A stretch of 64,000 nt of DNA from Paracyclopina nana (GCA_019096065.1 JAGUCH010000005.1:7130001-7194000), one strand, 5' to 3'. Counted from the stretch's first letter, positions 11,039-22,381 are shown. The notes: generated by a model from the sequence alone, not told the origin. Made by a program: numbers and translations.

Positions 11039-11542
11039 TATAGCCAGCTAAGCTTAAGCAAAAGCAAGGTAACTTTGATTGCAAATTTATCAGCAACTTC
11101 TCAGCTGATTCGAACCAAAATTGGTAGGATTCATCAGAGTTGCCTTATAATTGTTGTTGTCAAATTTAGTGAAAATCCAAGGCTGCTAAGTGGTACCCGA
11201 TTTCCCTTTGCTTAACCCAGCTTTGCTTTGCTTAAAACCTATCTTTTGAATGTGACCTCGTATTTGGACTGAATTAGGCATGAACAATTATTAGGCTACT
11301 CTGATGAATCCTACCAATTTTGGCTCGAATCAGTTGAGAAGTTGCTGAGAAATTCGCAATCAAAGTTACTTTGCTTTTGCTTAAGCTTAGCTGCCTAATG
11401 TAGTGGGATCCACCTTCTAAAACTGATAATTTTATTATTGGTGTAGGACGGCTTTTAGATCGATTCTGTAGTCAAAATCTGAAAAATAATTTGGCAAATA
11501 CCGGATATTTGCAAATATCAGCATAACATCGCGCGTTATTTA

Positions 11543-11764
11543 GGCATGGTTCACCTGCATATTATGGCTGATATTTTGTCAAAATATCGGAGCGAAATGC
11601 TGAGAAACTGAGAATTTAGATGCTGTTGTAGGATGGATTTTGGTACCAAAAGACCGAATCCGAAGAAAAAATCTAAAAAATGTTTTTGGAAGTACCTGAT
11701 ATTTGCAAATATCAGCATAATATCGCTCGATATTTTGATCATAATATCGCAGGTGAACCAGGCC
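11543..11764. mobile_element. MITE-2, inserted in MITE-1
   Basis: The ends GGCATGGTTCACCTGC and inverse GCAGGTGAACCAGGCC are flanked by TTA at 11540-11542 and 11765-11767. It belongs to the MITE-1/MITE-3 family and interrupts the tail of MITE-1. Non-coding. Confidence 0.8.
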
Positions 11765-11883
11765 TTAGTTGATAATATAGCAGGTGAACAGGGCCTTAAT
11801 TTGAAGCCCAAGACCGTAGACCGAATTTTGAAAAGTCGCCCAAAATTTGACGGTAACCCTTTTTCGCGGAAAATTTCACTTTA

Positions 11884-12105
11884 GGCCCTGTTCACCTGCA
11901 ATATTATCAGTAAAATAACGCGCGATATTATCATGAAATTTGCAAATATCTGGTATTTGTAAAATCATTTTTCAGATTTTGACTTCGGAATCGACATATT
12001 GGTGCCAAAAGCCATCCTACACCAAAAATAAAATTATCAGTTTCTCAGCATTTCTCTCCAATATTTCGCCAAAATAACGGCCATAATAAGCAGGTGAACA
12101 GGCCC
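11884..12105. mobile_element. MITE-3, complete copy (222 bp)
   Basis: The 16-bp ends GGCCCTGTTCACCTGC and GCAGGTGAACAGGCCC are inverse with one mismatch and flanked by TTA at 11881-11883 and 12106-12108. This uninterrupted copy was used to read the nested MITE-1. Confidence 0.88.
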
Positions 12106-12189
12106 TTAGAATGCAATAAAGTTCTATATAATCCCAAAACAGATCAGTTACATTGCAAAAAATACAAAAAACTTCAGCATTAACGAGGA

Positions 12190-12351
12190 ATAAGGATGCT
12201 ACTTTTTCCATGCCTCCCAACCCTCTTTGAATGGCAAGCTTCAACCTTAGCCCACAAATGTCACACTTGTTCTCTACTCTAGATTTGAGACAGAGTTCAT
12301 AACTGATAGTACTTTCTAGAACTTTTTGTAAGGGTGCTATTTTCCGCATTT
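12190..12351 (-). pseudogene. Zinc-finger gene 5' fragment (left copy)
   Basis: On the minus strand an ATG at 12349 starts MRKIA and runs 26 codons to NKCDICG, then KLAI. This parallels the start of the 22667-24148 zinc-finger gene, where the same AAATGCGGAAAATAGC lies at 22588. Only the first finger's start is kept; homology fades after about 160 bases near MITE-3. It is a truncated copy in head-to-head orientation with the intact gene. Confidence 0.75.
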
Positions 12352-12639
12352 CTAACTAGGTAAAGGCGTCCATAAATGGACAGCGGGGGGCGGGCCTACG
12401 GTTTTGAGCAAAAGTTTGTACTAATTTTGTACCATCATAATTATTTTTCTCTACCGGTAACCAAAAATCCCTGATAAGATTTCAATTTCTAGATAGTTCT
12501 TAGTTTATTTCTCTTCCAAGGCTAGCACATAATAGGGAAAAACGAAATGAAAACAAAAATATTGGGAAAAAAATTTGACCAGGGGAATCTTCTCATCTTC
12601 TTTTGAAGTTGATATTGGGCTACTTTTTTAGTCTGAATA

Positions 12640-13690
12640 GCCCTTGCAGTCTTAAGCAGCCTCAATTGACAGTCTTAAGCAGCCTCAATTGACAGTCTAG
12701 AGCAGCCTCAAATTATCAGTCTTGAGTGGCCCAAGATTATGATATGCTCATGCTAGATGCTAAATGTATAAGGTGAGCTCCATGCGCTAGCACGTCATTG
12801 CACTATACTATTGTAGTGTAGTAGGTCGAGATATACTGCTGTGACTTATCAAGCCACTACTCGGATCTAGGCTACGTCTGACGGGGACGGGCCTGTAAGG
12901 CTAGCAGAGGTCAATACTGGGCCGCAGACAACATGTGTCCATGCGGTTTATTCCTTTTACTTATGATACTACTACACTACTCAATATACTACGGCGCGCA
13001 GCGAGCGGTCGACCTGTAGGCCGACCGGCTCCCTGCTACAGTAGGGTGCAGGACGAAATTTTTATTTAAATCTGTGGATTTTTCTTTGTGTTAGAATATA
13101 TGGATTCAAAATTATCCCCAAGAACCCATAAAAACAGCCACAATCTATTTTATGAAGAGCTAAAGTTTGAAAAAGGCTGGTAACGCTTTCAGGCATGTGA
13201 TGCAAGCGAGCGTGAACGCTCACTCTCAAACTGGTTTATCCAGTTCTTGTATTTGAATTTCGCGATATTTTTATGTACTAGCGCCACTGAAGCGCTCCCT
13301 AGGGGAGGACAAAATAACTATCATAGTTTCGTGATTCAAAAGTAGAATGGTTCCATCAGGATTGCTCGTTAGAGATGCCCCTGGAGTGGCCTTAATTTTT
13401 AGTCTTGAGTGGCCTTAATTTGTAGTCTTGAGCAGCCGCAATTTACATCTTGAACAGCCTCAAATTACTGTCTTGAGCTGCCTCACTTTGTGGACTTGGG
13501 TGGCCTCAATTTTTACTTGGGTGGCGTCAATTTGTAGTCTTGAGCAGCCACAATTTGCGCCATGAAAAGTCCAAATTCTAGCAATTTGTGGTCTTGAACA
13601 GCCTCACTTTGTTGTCTTGAGCAGCCACAACTCATAGTTTTGAGCAGCCCTGTATGAAGTCTAGAACAGCTTCAAGTTACAGTTTTAGTT
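12640..13690 (+). repeat. AGTCTTGAGCAGCCTCAATTTG minisatellite (left arm)
   Basis: An imperfect 22-24-bp unit with core CTTGAGCAGCCTCAA occurs about four times at 12640-12745 and about a dozen times at 13380-13690. The solo-LTR segment separates the two blocks. The inverse block is at 21450-21775. Confidence 0.85.
12817..13040. mobile_element. Solo LTR of the Gypsy-1 family
   Basis: TGTAGTAGGTCGAGATATAC to CCCTGCTACA matches the Gypsy-1 5' LTR with some indels. A perfect 4-bp target duplication GTAG flanks it (12813-12816 and 13041-13044). No internal sequence is present, so it is probably a product of LTR-LTR recombination. Confidence 0.92.
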
Positions 13691-13799
13691 TTATATCATT
13701 GGTTAAAAATGTGCGATGCAAAATTGCAATCGCCACATGGCGTCAATCGGCAGTGGTTCAAGTTCAAACTCAGTCTTGGTATTGAGCTAGAAGTAGAAG

Positions 13800-14010
13800 C
13801 GGGCGGCTGTACTTGGATCGACTTGGACGTACTTTCCTTGGATAGACTGCAACTGATCGCCCTTGGATAGACTGCAACTGATCGCCCTTGGATAGACAGA
13901 CAGAACTCATAGTCCCTTGATTGACAAGACGGATCATCCTTGGATCGACTATGAAGACAAACAGTCCTTAGATCAATGAAACGAATAGTCTTTGGATTGA
14001 CTACTATGAC
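13800..14010. repeat. CTTGGATAGAC minisatellite, block 2
   Basis: Same family as 10330-10790. Units such as CGCCCTTGGATAGAC repeat here; the inverse block in the right arm is 21040-21220. A 113-codon minus-strand ORF is a by-product of the repeat. Confidence 0.8.
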
Positions 14011-14699
14011 TTGGTGACAAGGTGAAACAAAGGCCAAATAAGCGCCTAGTCAAAAATCGCAATTCTGCTCAAGCAATTATTCACATTTCTCGATCTGATT
14101 TTTTGACCAGAAGGTAGCAAGACTTGTCGATGCAAATACAGTATGTTTTCCCAATATGACCAAGGCTGATTTGTCCCGTTGATGTAAGTGCTACCCATCT
14201 TTTGTCTATCCAAGATAGTCCTCTAAATTGTCACAAATTAGGATGTTCCATAATACCGTCTGACTGTTCAAAATTGGACAGTGCGGGAATCAAAAGTTTG
14301 TGTTATGAATTCATGAATTTTGTGGATTAATGGGCATCAATGGAAAGCTAGAACATTTGGACATCTTTTTTGTGTTATGACAAAAAAAAGTATTATTATA
14401 AATTCCGCGTGACATCAAAAAATAAATGATGCATCAGTTTTTTCGTGACAATTTTCTGGGTTGTCTTGGGCAAAATGAATTTTCCCGGCTTTTTCCTCTT
14501 TCGATTGATTTTTTCTACTTTTACAAAAAAGATGGAAAAAGGCTCAATCTTTCCAATGATATCATTTAAAAGTCCTGTATTTCTTGAATATCTGACAAAA
14601 GTTAAGATTCCCGTACCGTCCAATTTTGAACGGACAGACTGTATATGGCCGCATGAATAATTATAAAGTAACATTCTGTGCTACATCAAGCTACATGGG

Positions 14700-15363
14700 C
14701 CCAAACATAATGTCACACAGCATTATGTCCCATAGCATTTTGTCTCATATCATTATGTCCCATAACAAATTGTCACAAAGCAAATTGTCGCATAGCATAT
14801 TGTCACATAGGCATTTGTCACATAACATATTGTCTCATGGCATATTGTCACATAGCATAATGTACCATAGCATGTTGGCTCATAGCAAATTGTCACATAG
14901 GCTTTTGTATCATAGCATATTGTCTTATAGGATATAGTCCCATAGCATAATGTCTCATAGCATAATGTCTCATAGCATAATGTCACAAAGCATAATGTCT
15001 CATACCATATTGTCACATAGCAAATTGTTACACACATAGCATTTTGGCTCATAGCATAATGTCTCAAAGTGTATTGGCACACAGCCAATTGTCACATAGC
15101 ATAATGTCTCATAGCATATTGTCACATAGCAAATTATAAAATAGCCAATTTAACTAAACATGCTAATATGAATATTGTCTCATATCAAATTGTCACATAG
15201 CATTATATCCTATGAGACAATTTGCAAGGTGACAAATGCCTATGAGACAATTTGCTATGTGACAAATGCCTATGAGACAATTTGCTATGAGCCAATATGC
15301 AATGGACATTGTACTATGTGACAATATGCTATGAGACAATATGCTACGAGACAATATGCTATA
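14700..15363. repeat. 15-bp minisatellite that flips orientation (left arm)
   Basis: Fifteen-base units such as CATAGCATAATGTCT and CATAGCAAATTGTCA run about 30 times to near 15210. The sequence then continues as their reverse complement (ATGAGACAATTTGCT) to about 15363. It therefore contains its own smaller inverted repeat. The period of exactly five codons gives long ORFs with HSIMS/HSILS pentapeptides, which are not genes. Confidence 0.9.
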
Positions 15364-15939
15364 AATTGACAAAACAGAACTGTCCTTGGATCGACTGCTC
15401 TGATGTAGAAGAGTTCTTGGATTTGCATTTAAAACATAGTCTATGGATGGGCTAGAAGGATGGACATGATTTGCCACCCATAAAGATACTATGTTATTCT
15501 AGTCTATCCAAGGATGATAGTGAACAGTATCATTACAAAAACATGCCATCAGCCTACAATTTAGTAGAATCACTTAAGGGCAAAAATGATACTTATAAAA
15601 GTTATGGGGAATGCAAAATTAGGGCTCCACGCAAAAATTCACTTCATTTGGCCAAGGCCTGCTGGAGATATTGGAGATATACTAAAAAAGCTTATAAAAA
15701 AGTACCCTTGGGGGTCCGAATCAGAAAAAAGTCATTAATTTAAATTGTAGCCCTGACAAATGGGAGCTGCACACAAAATTTCAACTCATTTTGTTTCATG
15801 AGAGCAGAGAAAAATAGAAGTCTGTCATTTGGTGGAAAAAAATGGCCCAAATAAAGATCCATTCCACCCACTCCGTAATTACTATGTAATGACAAGCCTA
15901 AGGCCTGCCCTAAAGTGTTTTATTAAGTAGCAAATAATT

Positions 15940-15966
15940 GGGGGGCGGGCCGAAGGCCCGCCCCCC
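15940..15966. repeat. Perfect GC hairpin, copy 1
   Basis: GGGGGGCGGGCC (15940-15951), loop GAA, GGCCCGCCCCCC (15955-15966): a 12-bp stem of only G and C in AT-rich surroundings. The same stem with loop TTC is at 22560-22586. Confidence 0.9.
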
Positions 15967-16084
15967 ACATTTCGCTGTGACCTACGTCAGGATCCAATTT
16001 CCAGACAGGAAACTGTACCAGGATATCGACCAGGATATCGACCAGGAAGTAAATTGTGATCCAGAAAAATGGAAAAATTTCTAT

Positions 16085-16156
16085 GACCCTTGTGGGATTT
16101 GAACCAGGTACAGTCTGTTCTGCAGCCGGACACTCTACCAGTGAGCCACCTGAGAC
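16085..16156 (-). pseudogene. tRNA-Cys-like relic, copy 1
   Basis: The minus strand has a D-arm-like GGCTCACTGGTAGAGTG, an anticodon-loop-like CTGCAGA (GCA, Cys) and B-box GGTTCAAATCC. The acceptor, anticodon and T stems do not pair fully, so it is more likely a tRNA-derived repeat than a working tRNA. It lies in the inverted-repeat centre beside the GC hairpin. Confidence 0.65.
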
Positions 16157-16179
16157 ACATAATTAATGATCAATTTTAT

Positions 16180-16680
16180 CTGCTACTTACTTAATTGAAC
16201 ACTTTAGGGCAGGCCGTAGGCCTGCCAATTAACAAGCTTCAATGGTATGCCATAGGTTTACCATTACATAGTAATTGTGGAGTGGGCCAAAGGCCCACCC
16301 TCCACATTTAGCGGAATCAAATTATCTGCTACTTAATTGAACACTTTAGGGCAGGCAGTAGGCTTGCCAATTAACATGAAGCTTCAATGGTATGCCATAG
16401 GTTTGCCATTATATATTAATTTTGGAGTGGGCCGAAGGCCCCCCCTCCACATTTAGCAGAATCAAATTATCTGCTACTTAATTGAACACTTTAGGGCAGG
16501 CCTTAGGCTTGCCATTACATAGTAATTAGGGAGTGGGCCGAAGGCACTTTCACATTGAGCGGAATCAAATTATCTGCTACTTAATTGAACACTTTAGGGC
16601 AGGCCGTATGCTTGTCATTACATAGTAATTAGGGAGTGGGTGGAAGGCCCACCCTCCACATTTAGTAGAATCAAATGAAA
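16180..16680 (-). repeat. About 100-140-bp tandem units with GGGCC-TTC-GGCCC hairpins (centre)
   Basis: About four imperfect units each carry GGCCGAAGGCC-type hairpins and the words GAACACTTTAGGGCAGGCC, ACATAGTAATT and CTCCACATTTAG. The inverse array (two or more units) lies at 22072-22375. Confidence 0.8.
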
Positions 16681-17284
16681 AAGAGACATCAACATTGGAA
16701 CTAGTATGATTATTTGTAAGCCCTGTGCACATACTGAGCAGGCGACCTGAAATTTGGCATGTGAATTCCTCTCCCAATCGAGCTTGATCTTTATTTGGGC
16801 CATTTTTTCCCACCAAATGACAGACTTCTATTTTTCTTGCTCTCATGAAACAAAATGAGTTGAATTTTTGTGTGCGGCTCCCAGTTATCAAGGCTACAAT
16901 TTGTATTAATGACTTTTTTCCGATTCGGACCCCCAAGGGTACTTGTTTGTAAGCGTTTTTAATATATGTGCAATATCTCCAGCAGGCCTTGGCCAAATGA
17001 AGTGAATTTTTGCGTGGAGCCCTAATTTTGCATTCCCCATAACTTTTATAAGTATCATTTTTGCCCTTAAGTGATTCTACAAAATTGTAGGCCCATGGCA
17101 TGTTTTTGTTATGATACTGTTTTCTATCATCCTTGGATAGAGTAGACTAACATAGTATCTTTACGGGTGGCAAATTATGTCCATCCTTCTTGCCCATCCA
17201 TAGACTGTATGTTTTACCTGCAAATCCAAGAACTCTTCTACATCAGAGCAGTTGATCCATGGACAGTTCTGTTTTGTCAATTTA

Positions 17285-17945
17285 TAGCATATTGTATCAT
17301 AGCATATTGTCACATAGCACTATGTCTATTGCATATTGGCTCATAGCAAATTTTCTCATAGGCATTTGTCACATAGCAAATTGTCTCATAGGCATTTGTC
17401 ACCTTGCAAATTGTCTCATAGGATATAATGCTATGTGACAATTTGCTATGAGACAATATGCATGTTAGCATGTTTGGCTAAATTGGCTATTTTATAATTT
17501 GCTATGTGACAATATGCTATGTGACAATTTGCTAATTGGCAATATGCTATGATACATTATGCTATGTGACAATTGGCTGTGTGCCAATACACTATGAGAC
17601 ATTATGCTATGAGCCAAAATGCTTTGTATGTAACAATTTGCTATGTGACAATATGGTATGAGACATTATGCTATGTGACATTATGCTATGAGACATTAAG
17701 CTATGAGACATTATGCTATGGGAATATATCCTATAAGACAATATGCTTTGAGACAAATGCCTATGTGACAATTTGCTATGAGCCAACATGCTATGGGACA
17801 TAGTGCTATGTGACAATATGCCATGAGACAATATGTTATATGACAAATGCATACGCAACAATATGCTATGCAAAAATTTGCTTTGTGACAATTTGTTATG
17901 GAACATAATGCTATGAGACAAAATGTTATGGGACAGAATGCTATG
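17285..17945. repeat. 15-bp minisatellite that flips orientation (right arm)
   Basis: Inverse counterpart of 14700-15363. CATAG(G/C)ATTTGTCA-type units run to about 17430, then switch to the reverse complement (CTATGAGACATTATG) to 17945. The flip is therefore a property of the ancestral arm and predates the large inversion. Confidence 0.88.
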
Positions 17946-18476
17946 TGACATTATTTGTGGGCCCATGTAGCCTGATGAAGCACAGAATGTTACTTTATAA
18001 TTATTCATGTGTCCATATACAGTCTGTCCGTTCAAAATTGGACGGTACGGGAATCTTAACTTTTGTCACATATTCAAGAAATACAGGACTTTTAAATTAT
18101 TCAAGAAATAAAGGACTTTTAAATGATGTTGTTGGAAAGATTGAGCCTTTTTTGTAAAAGTAGAAAACATCAATCAAAAGAGGAAAAAGCCGGGAAAATT
18201 CAATTCTCCCAAGACAACCCAAATCTTGTCACGAAAAAACTGATACATCATTTATTTTTTGCTGTCACGCGGAATTCACAATAATACTTTTCATTTTGTC
18301 ATAAAACAAAAAAGATGTCCAAAGGTTCTAGCTTTCCATTGATGCCCATTAAGCCACAAAATTCATGAATTCATAACACAAACTTTTGATTCCTGCACCG
18401 TCCATTTTTGAACAACCAGACGGTATTATGGGACATCCTAATGAGTAACAATTTAGAGGACTATCTTGATAGAATT

Positions 18477-20820
18477 TTTTTCCTGGAGCTGGACACATGC
18501 GCGTTCAGAATTGGGAAAAAAGTTGCTAATACAAATTGTAGCCCTGACAAAATAAGAGTCATTATCAAAAAATTCAGCTCATTTTGTTAATTGGGAGCAG
18601 AGAAAAATGAAAGTCTGTCATTTGGAGGAAAGTCAAGAAATGGCGCCAATAATGATCATGCACAATGAGGAGAGGAATGCACTTGCCAAATTTTAGGTTG
18701 CCTGCTGAAAGTATACACACAGGGCTCCCAAATAATTGTACTTGTTCCAATGAGGACAGCTACTTTTCAATTATGACCCCACTTGACCAATTTGAAAAAT
18801 CTAGATGCAATATCTGGGCAGATTACTATGTACTCTGGAAGTTTCACGAAATCATCGAAAAAGTGCAGCACTATCTTGGCAGATTTTTCATCGATACCAA
18901 AAGTAGATGACGTCATCAACTACGTTATTGGTTGATGATAAATCTGGCCAGATCATGTACTTTATTTCAACAAAAATCTAGCTTACTCATGCCGACCCAA
19001 AAAATGGCAAAGCTAGCTACTTTTCATCTACATTTCATGTACAAGTTAGTTTTAAAAGACGGTTTGACCAATCAGAAGCTGATGCCAACAGCCAATCATT
19101 GCACAGAGTTTACGCGGAATCTAACCGTCGGCCGCCATTCCGTCACTAGTCTCACTACGAGCTCGGCACTGCTGAAATCAACTCGGAGCCGGCCATTTTG
19201 GACTAAGGGAAACACAAGCTCAGGGGCCTTGGACTTTTGCAAAAACTCAGGCTTGGCTTGGAGACTTGGCGCTGCCAAAATCGACTCGGGAGCCGGCCAA
19301 TTTTGGATGGGAATGCAAGTTTGGATTCGAATAAGACAAGCTCAGGGGCCATGGACTTGGACAAACACTCAGGCTTGGAGACTACGAGCTTGGCGCTGCC
19401 GAAATCGACTCGGGAGCCGGCCAATTTTGGACGGGAATGCAAGTTTGGATCGAATAAGACAAGCTCAGGGGCCTTGGACTTTGGCAAAAACTCAGGCTTG
19501 GCTTGGAGACTACGAGCTCGGCGCTGCCGAAATCGACTCGGGAGCCGGCCAATTTTGGACAGGAATGCAAGTTTGGACTCGAATAAGACAAGCTCAGGGG
19601 CCTTGGACTTTGGCAAAAACTCAGGCTTGGCTTGGAGACTACGAGCTCGGCGCTGCCGAAATCGACTCGGGAGCCGGCCAATTTTGGATGGGAATGCAAG
19701 TTTGGATTCGAATAAGACAAGCTCAGGGGCCATGGACTTTGGCGAAAACTCAGGCTTGGAGACTACGAGCTTGGCGCTGCCGAAATCGACTCGACGATTA
19801 TTTAAAGTGCAGAATTGCAACTAACAATGACAAATACAATATTTTTATTGTAAAACATGTCCGTTTCAATTATATTGCCATATCGAGGTTGCTATGAGGC
19901 TGCGAGGTCAAAAAGGATCAGCATTTGAAGGTATCAAATTCTTAAAAAACTTCTCCATTAACTCGAGACGTAAAGCATTAAAAAAGGTTGAATCGATCAC
20001 TTCAATTGTTGTTCGTTCTGATACGGTACAATACCGGTGTTTTTTTTGCAACATTTTATGTACAAATAATGTATTTAAAAAGTAGTAGAAATGTAGTAAA
20101 AACAGCTGACATCAACATTTCTTTCTAACATTTCAGCGGCATTTTTATACCATAGGAGCCGATATTTTTTGAGATAATGGAGTAAATTAATGTCCATGTT
20201 TTCCGTGCGACAGCTGCAATTCTCACTCAAATTGGTCAAGTGGGGGACTGAGAGGGTTCATCAGAAACAATTCATTTAATGATTATTCATCAAACTTGGA
20301 TGCAGAAATTTGTGGAATAAGCTATTTGCGAGGTTCTCTAATTATTACTAACCTATCAGGGATTTGTCACGGGGTCTAACTTTTGTTGATGGTGATAGGG
20401 ATTCATTTTTCTCTAACAATCACCAAAAATCCCAGGTTGAAATAAATTCAAAGATGGACTCAACCTACTATTTTGATCCATCATAAAGTGACCCAAGTCA
20501 ACACATGCTCACTTGGCGGGTCTGTGGCTTCTATGGACTCCTACCCTTGGATCGACAATGGATCATCTGTGGATAGACTACGACAAACTGGCCTTGCATT
20601 GACAAAACATATCATCCATGGATCAACTACCGCTATGGACAGTCCCCAGATTGACAAGACAGATCATCCTTGGATCGACTGTTATAACACATAGTCCTTG
20701 GATAGACCAGGACTGACATGAATTTTGTTAGATAAGAAAAATGAACTGTACTTGGATCGACAAGACAAACGGTTCTTGGATCGACTATTAGAACATATAG
20801 TCCTTAGATCGACCAACCTT
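18477..20820. other. Segment present only in right arm
   Basis: The arms align on both sides (CTATCTTGATAG on the left, CCTTGGATAG on the right), but this 2.3-kb stretch has no left-arm match. The two junction words may be a target duplication or only the CTTGGAT repeat. It contains copies of arm sequence (18510-18640), a 126-bp minisatellite (19140-19795), AT-rich DNA without genes (19900-20470) and CTTGGAT repeats (20490-20820). Confidence 0.65.
19140..19795. repeat. 124-129-bp tandem repeat, about 5 units
   Basis: CTTGGCGCTGCCGAAATCGA-type starts occur at 19265, 19389, 19517, 19646 and 19770, with a diverged unit before them. The block is GC-rich in AT-rich surroundings. Several frames on both strands are open (up to 321 codons), which follows from repetition and lack of TA-rich words rather than coding. 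Confidence 0.9.
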
Positions 20821-21449
20821 GGATAGAAAAAAGATGGGTAGTACTTGCATCAAACAGGATGAATCAGCCTTGGTCCGTCTGGGAAAACATACTGTACTTG
20901 CATCTACAGGTCTTGCTACCTTCTGATCAGAGTTCTAGCTGATACAAAAAATCAGATCAAGAAATGTGAATAATTGCTTGAGCAAAATTGCGATTTTTAA
21001 CAGGGCCCACATTTGGCCTTTGTTTCACCTTGTTACCAAGTCATATTAGTCAATCCAAAGACTATTCGTTTCATTGATCTAAGGACTGTTTGTCTTCAAA
21101 GTCGATCCAAGGATGATCTGTCTAGTCAATCCAGGGACTATGAGTTCAGTCTGTCTATCCAAGGGCCATCAGTTGCAGTCTATCCAAGGAATGTATGTCC
21201 AAGTCGATCCAAGTACAGCTGCCCGCTTCTACTTCTAGCTCAATACCGAGACTGAGTTTGAACCACTACCGATTGACACCATGCGGCCATTGCAATTTTG
21301 CATCGCACATTTTTAATCAATGATATATACCGATTGAGTCATGAGAAACGGTATGCGCTGGCTGCACTGTCGCACTAAATAAACCGGCCGAATTGGCCAT
21401 AGCGCTTACCCGGTTTTGATGACTCAATCGGTAACTAAAACTGTAACAT

Positions 21450-21775
21450 GCTGTTCTGGACTTCATACAGGGCAGCTCAAAACTACAAGTTATGGCTGCT
21501 CAAGACAACAAAGTGAGGCTGTTCAAGACCGCAAATTGCTTATAATTTGGACTTTTCATGGCGCAAATTGTGGCTGCTCAAGACTACAAATTGACGCCAC
21601 CCAAGACTATAAATTGAGGCCACTCAAGTCTACTAAGTGAGGCCGCTCAAGACAGTAATTTGAGGCTGTTCAAGATGTAAATTGCGGCTGCTCAAGACTA
21701 CAAATTAAGGCCACTCCAGACTGATGATTTGAGGTTGTTCTAGACTGTCAATTGAGGCTGCTTAAGACTGCAAGG
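21450..21775 (-). repeat. AGCAGCCTCAA minisatellite (right arm, inverse)
   Basis: About 14 imperfect 22-24-base units of the form TGAGGCTGCTCAAGACTAC, inverse of the 12640-13690 blocks. The left-arm solo-LTR segment is absent here. Confidence 0.85.
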
Positions 21776-22071
21776 GCTATTCAGACTAAAAAAGCAGCCC
21801 AATCTCAACTTCAAAAGAAGATGAGAAGATTCCCCTGGTCAAATTTTTTTCCCAATATTTTTGTTTTCATTTCGTTTTTCCCTATTGTGTGCTAGCCTTG
21901 GACCAAAAATAAACTGAGAACTATTTTGAAATTGAAACCTTATCAGGGATTTTTGGTTGCCAGTAGAGAAAAATAATTAACAATTATGATGGTACAAAAT
22001 TAGTACAGACTTTTGCTCAAAACCGTAGGCCCGCCCCCCGCTGTCCATTTATGGACGCCTTTACCTAGTTT

Positions 22072-22375
22072 GATTCCGCTAAATGTGGAGGGTGGGCCTT
22101 CGGCCCACTCCACAATAACTATGTAATGGCAAACCTTTGGCATACCATTGAAGCATCATGTTAATTGGCAGGCCTACGGCCTGCCATAAAGTGTTCAATT
22201 AAGTAGCAGATAATTTGATTCCGCTAAATGTGGAGGGTGGGCCTTCAGCCCACTCCACAATTACTATGTAATGGCAAACCTATGGCATACCATTGAAGCT
22301 TCATGTTAATTGGCAAGCCTATGGCCTGCCCTTAAGTGTTCAATTAAGTAAGTAGCAGATAAAATTGATGATTAT
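22072..22375 (+). repeat. Tandem units with GGGCC-TTC-GGCCC hairpins (right flank)
   Basis: Two units of about 130 bp beginning TTTGATTCCGCTAAATGTGG, inverse of the central array at 16180-16680. They join the right arm to the tRNA-like relic and GC hairpin. Confidence 0.85.
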
Positions 22376-22381
22376 GTATGT

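Larger units (their letters stand above)
10279..11416. mobile_element. Terminal-inverted-repeat element inside MITE-1
   Basis: It is bounded by about 24-bp inverted repeats, AAGGTGGATCCCACAACAT at the left and the inverse of AAGGTGGATCCCACTACATT at the right. It interrupts the MITE-1 consensus. No transposase ORF is visible. The interior holds CTTGGAT minisatellite (10330-10790) and a 209-bp palindromic element. Boundaries are good to a few bases. Confidence 0.65.
10219..11795. mobile_element. MITE-1, interrupted by two younger insertions
   Basis: The ends GAGCCTGTTCACCTGC (10219) and the inverse GCAGGTGAACAGGGCC (to 11795) are flanked by TTA at 10216-10218 and 11796-11798. The body is split by a hairpin element (about 10279-11416) and by MITE-2 (11543-11764). 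A TTA target duplication with GGSCCTGTTCA ends suggests a PIF/Harbinger-type non-autonomous element; this is inferred from the ends only. Confidence 0.75.
12352..15925 (+). repeat. Left arm of giant inverted repeat
   Basis: The arm starts GGTAAAGGCGTCC, with a CGGGGGGCGGGCC block near 12390, and matches 22072-16590 in reverse complement along almost its whole length. Landmarks appear in inverse order in the right arm: the AGCAGCCTCAA minisatellite, the CTTGGAT minisatellite, the 15-bp minisatellite and a common block at 15540-15840. Extra here: about 12745-13380 with a solo LTR. Missing here: about 150 bp near 15862. No coding gene. Confidence 0.9.
16590..22072 (-). repeat. Right arm of giant inverted repeat
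   Basis: Reverse complement of 12352-15925, ending CGTCCATTTATGG... at 22030-22072. It is longer mainly because of a 2.3-kb segment at about 18477-20820 absent from the left arm. The long ORFs here (for example on the minus strand at 16577-17101) have inverse counterparts in the left arm and no protein features. Confidence 0.9.

Noticed and set aside
14626-15088. ORFs with HSIMSHSILS-type repeats (also 17607-18035)
   Set aside because: The 15-bp minisatellite keeps frame by its period; peptides are simple repeats and the frames occur on both strands.
14700-15363. CRISPR-like regular repeats
   Set aside because: Units are contiguous and variable with no unique spacers, and the surroundings are eukaryotic.
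16577-17101. 174-codon minus-strand ORF, partner at 15471-15743
   Set aside because: It lies in the inverted-repeat arms; the counterpart is truncated and no motif is conserved.
18932-19897. 321-codon ORF and overlapping minus-strand ORFs of 205 and 112 codons
   Set aside because: They cover the 126-bp tandem repeat, are open in several frames on both strands, and show no domain.
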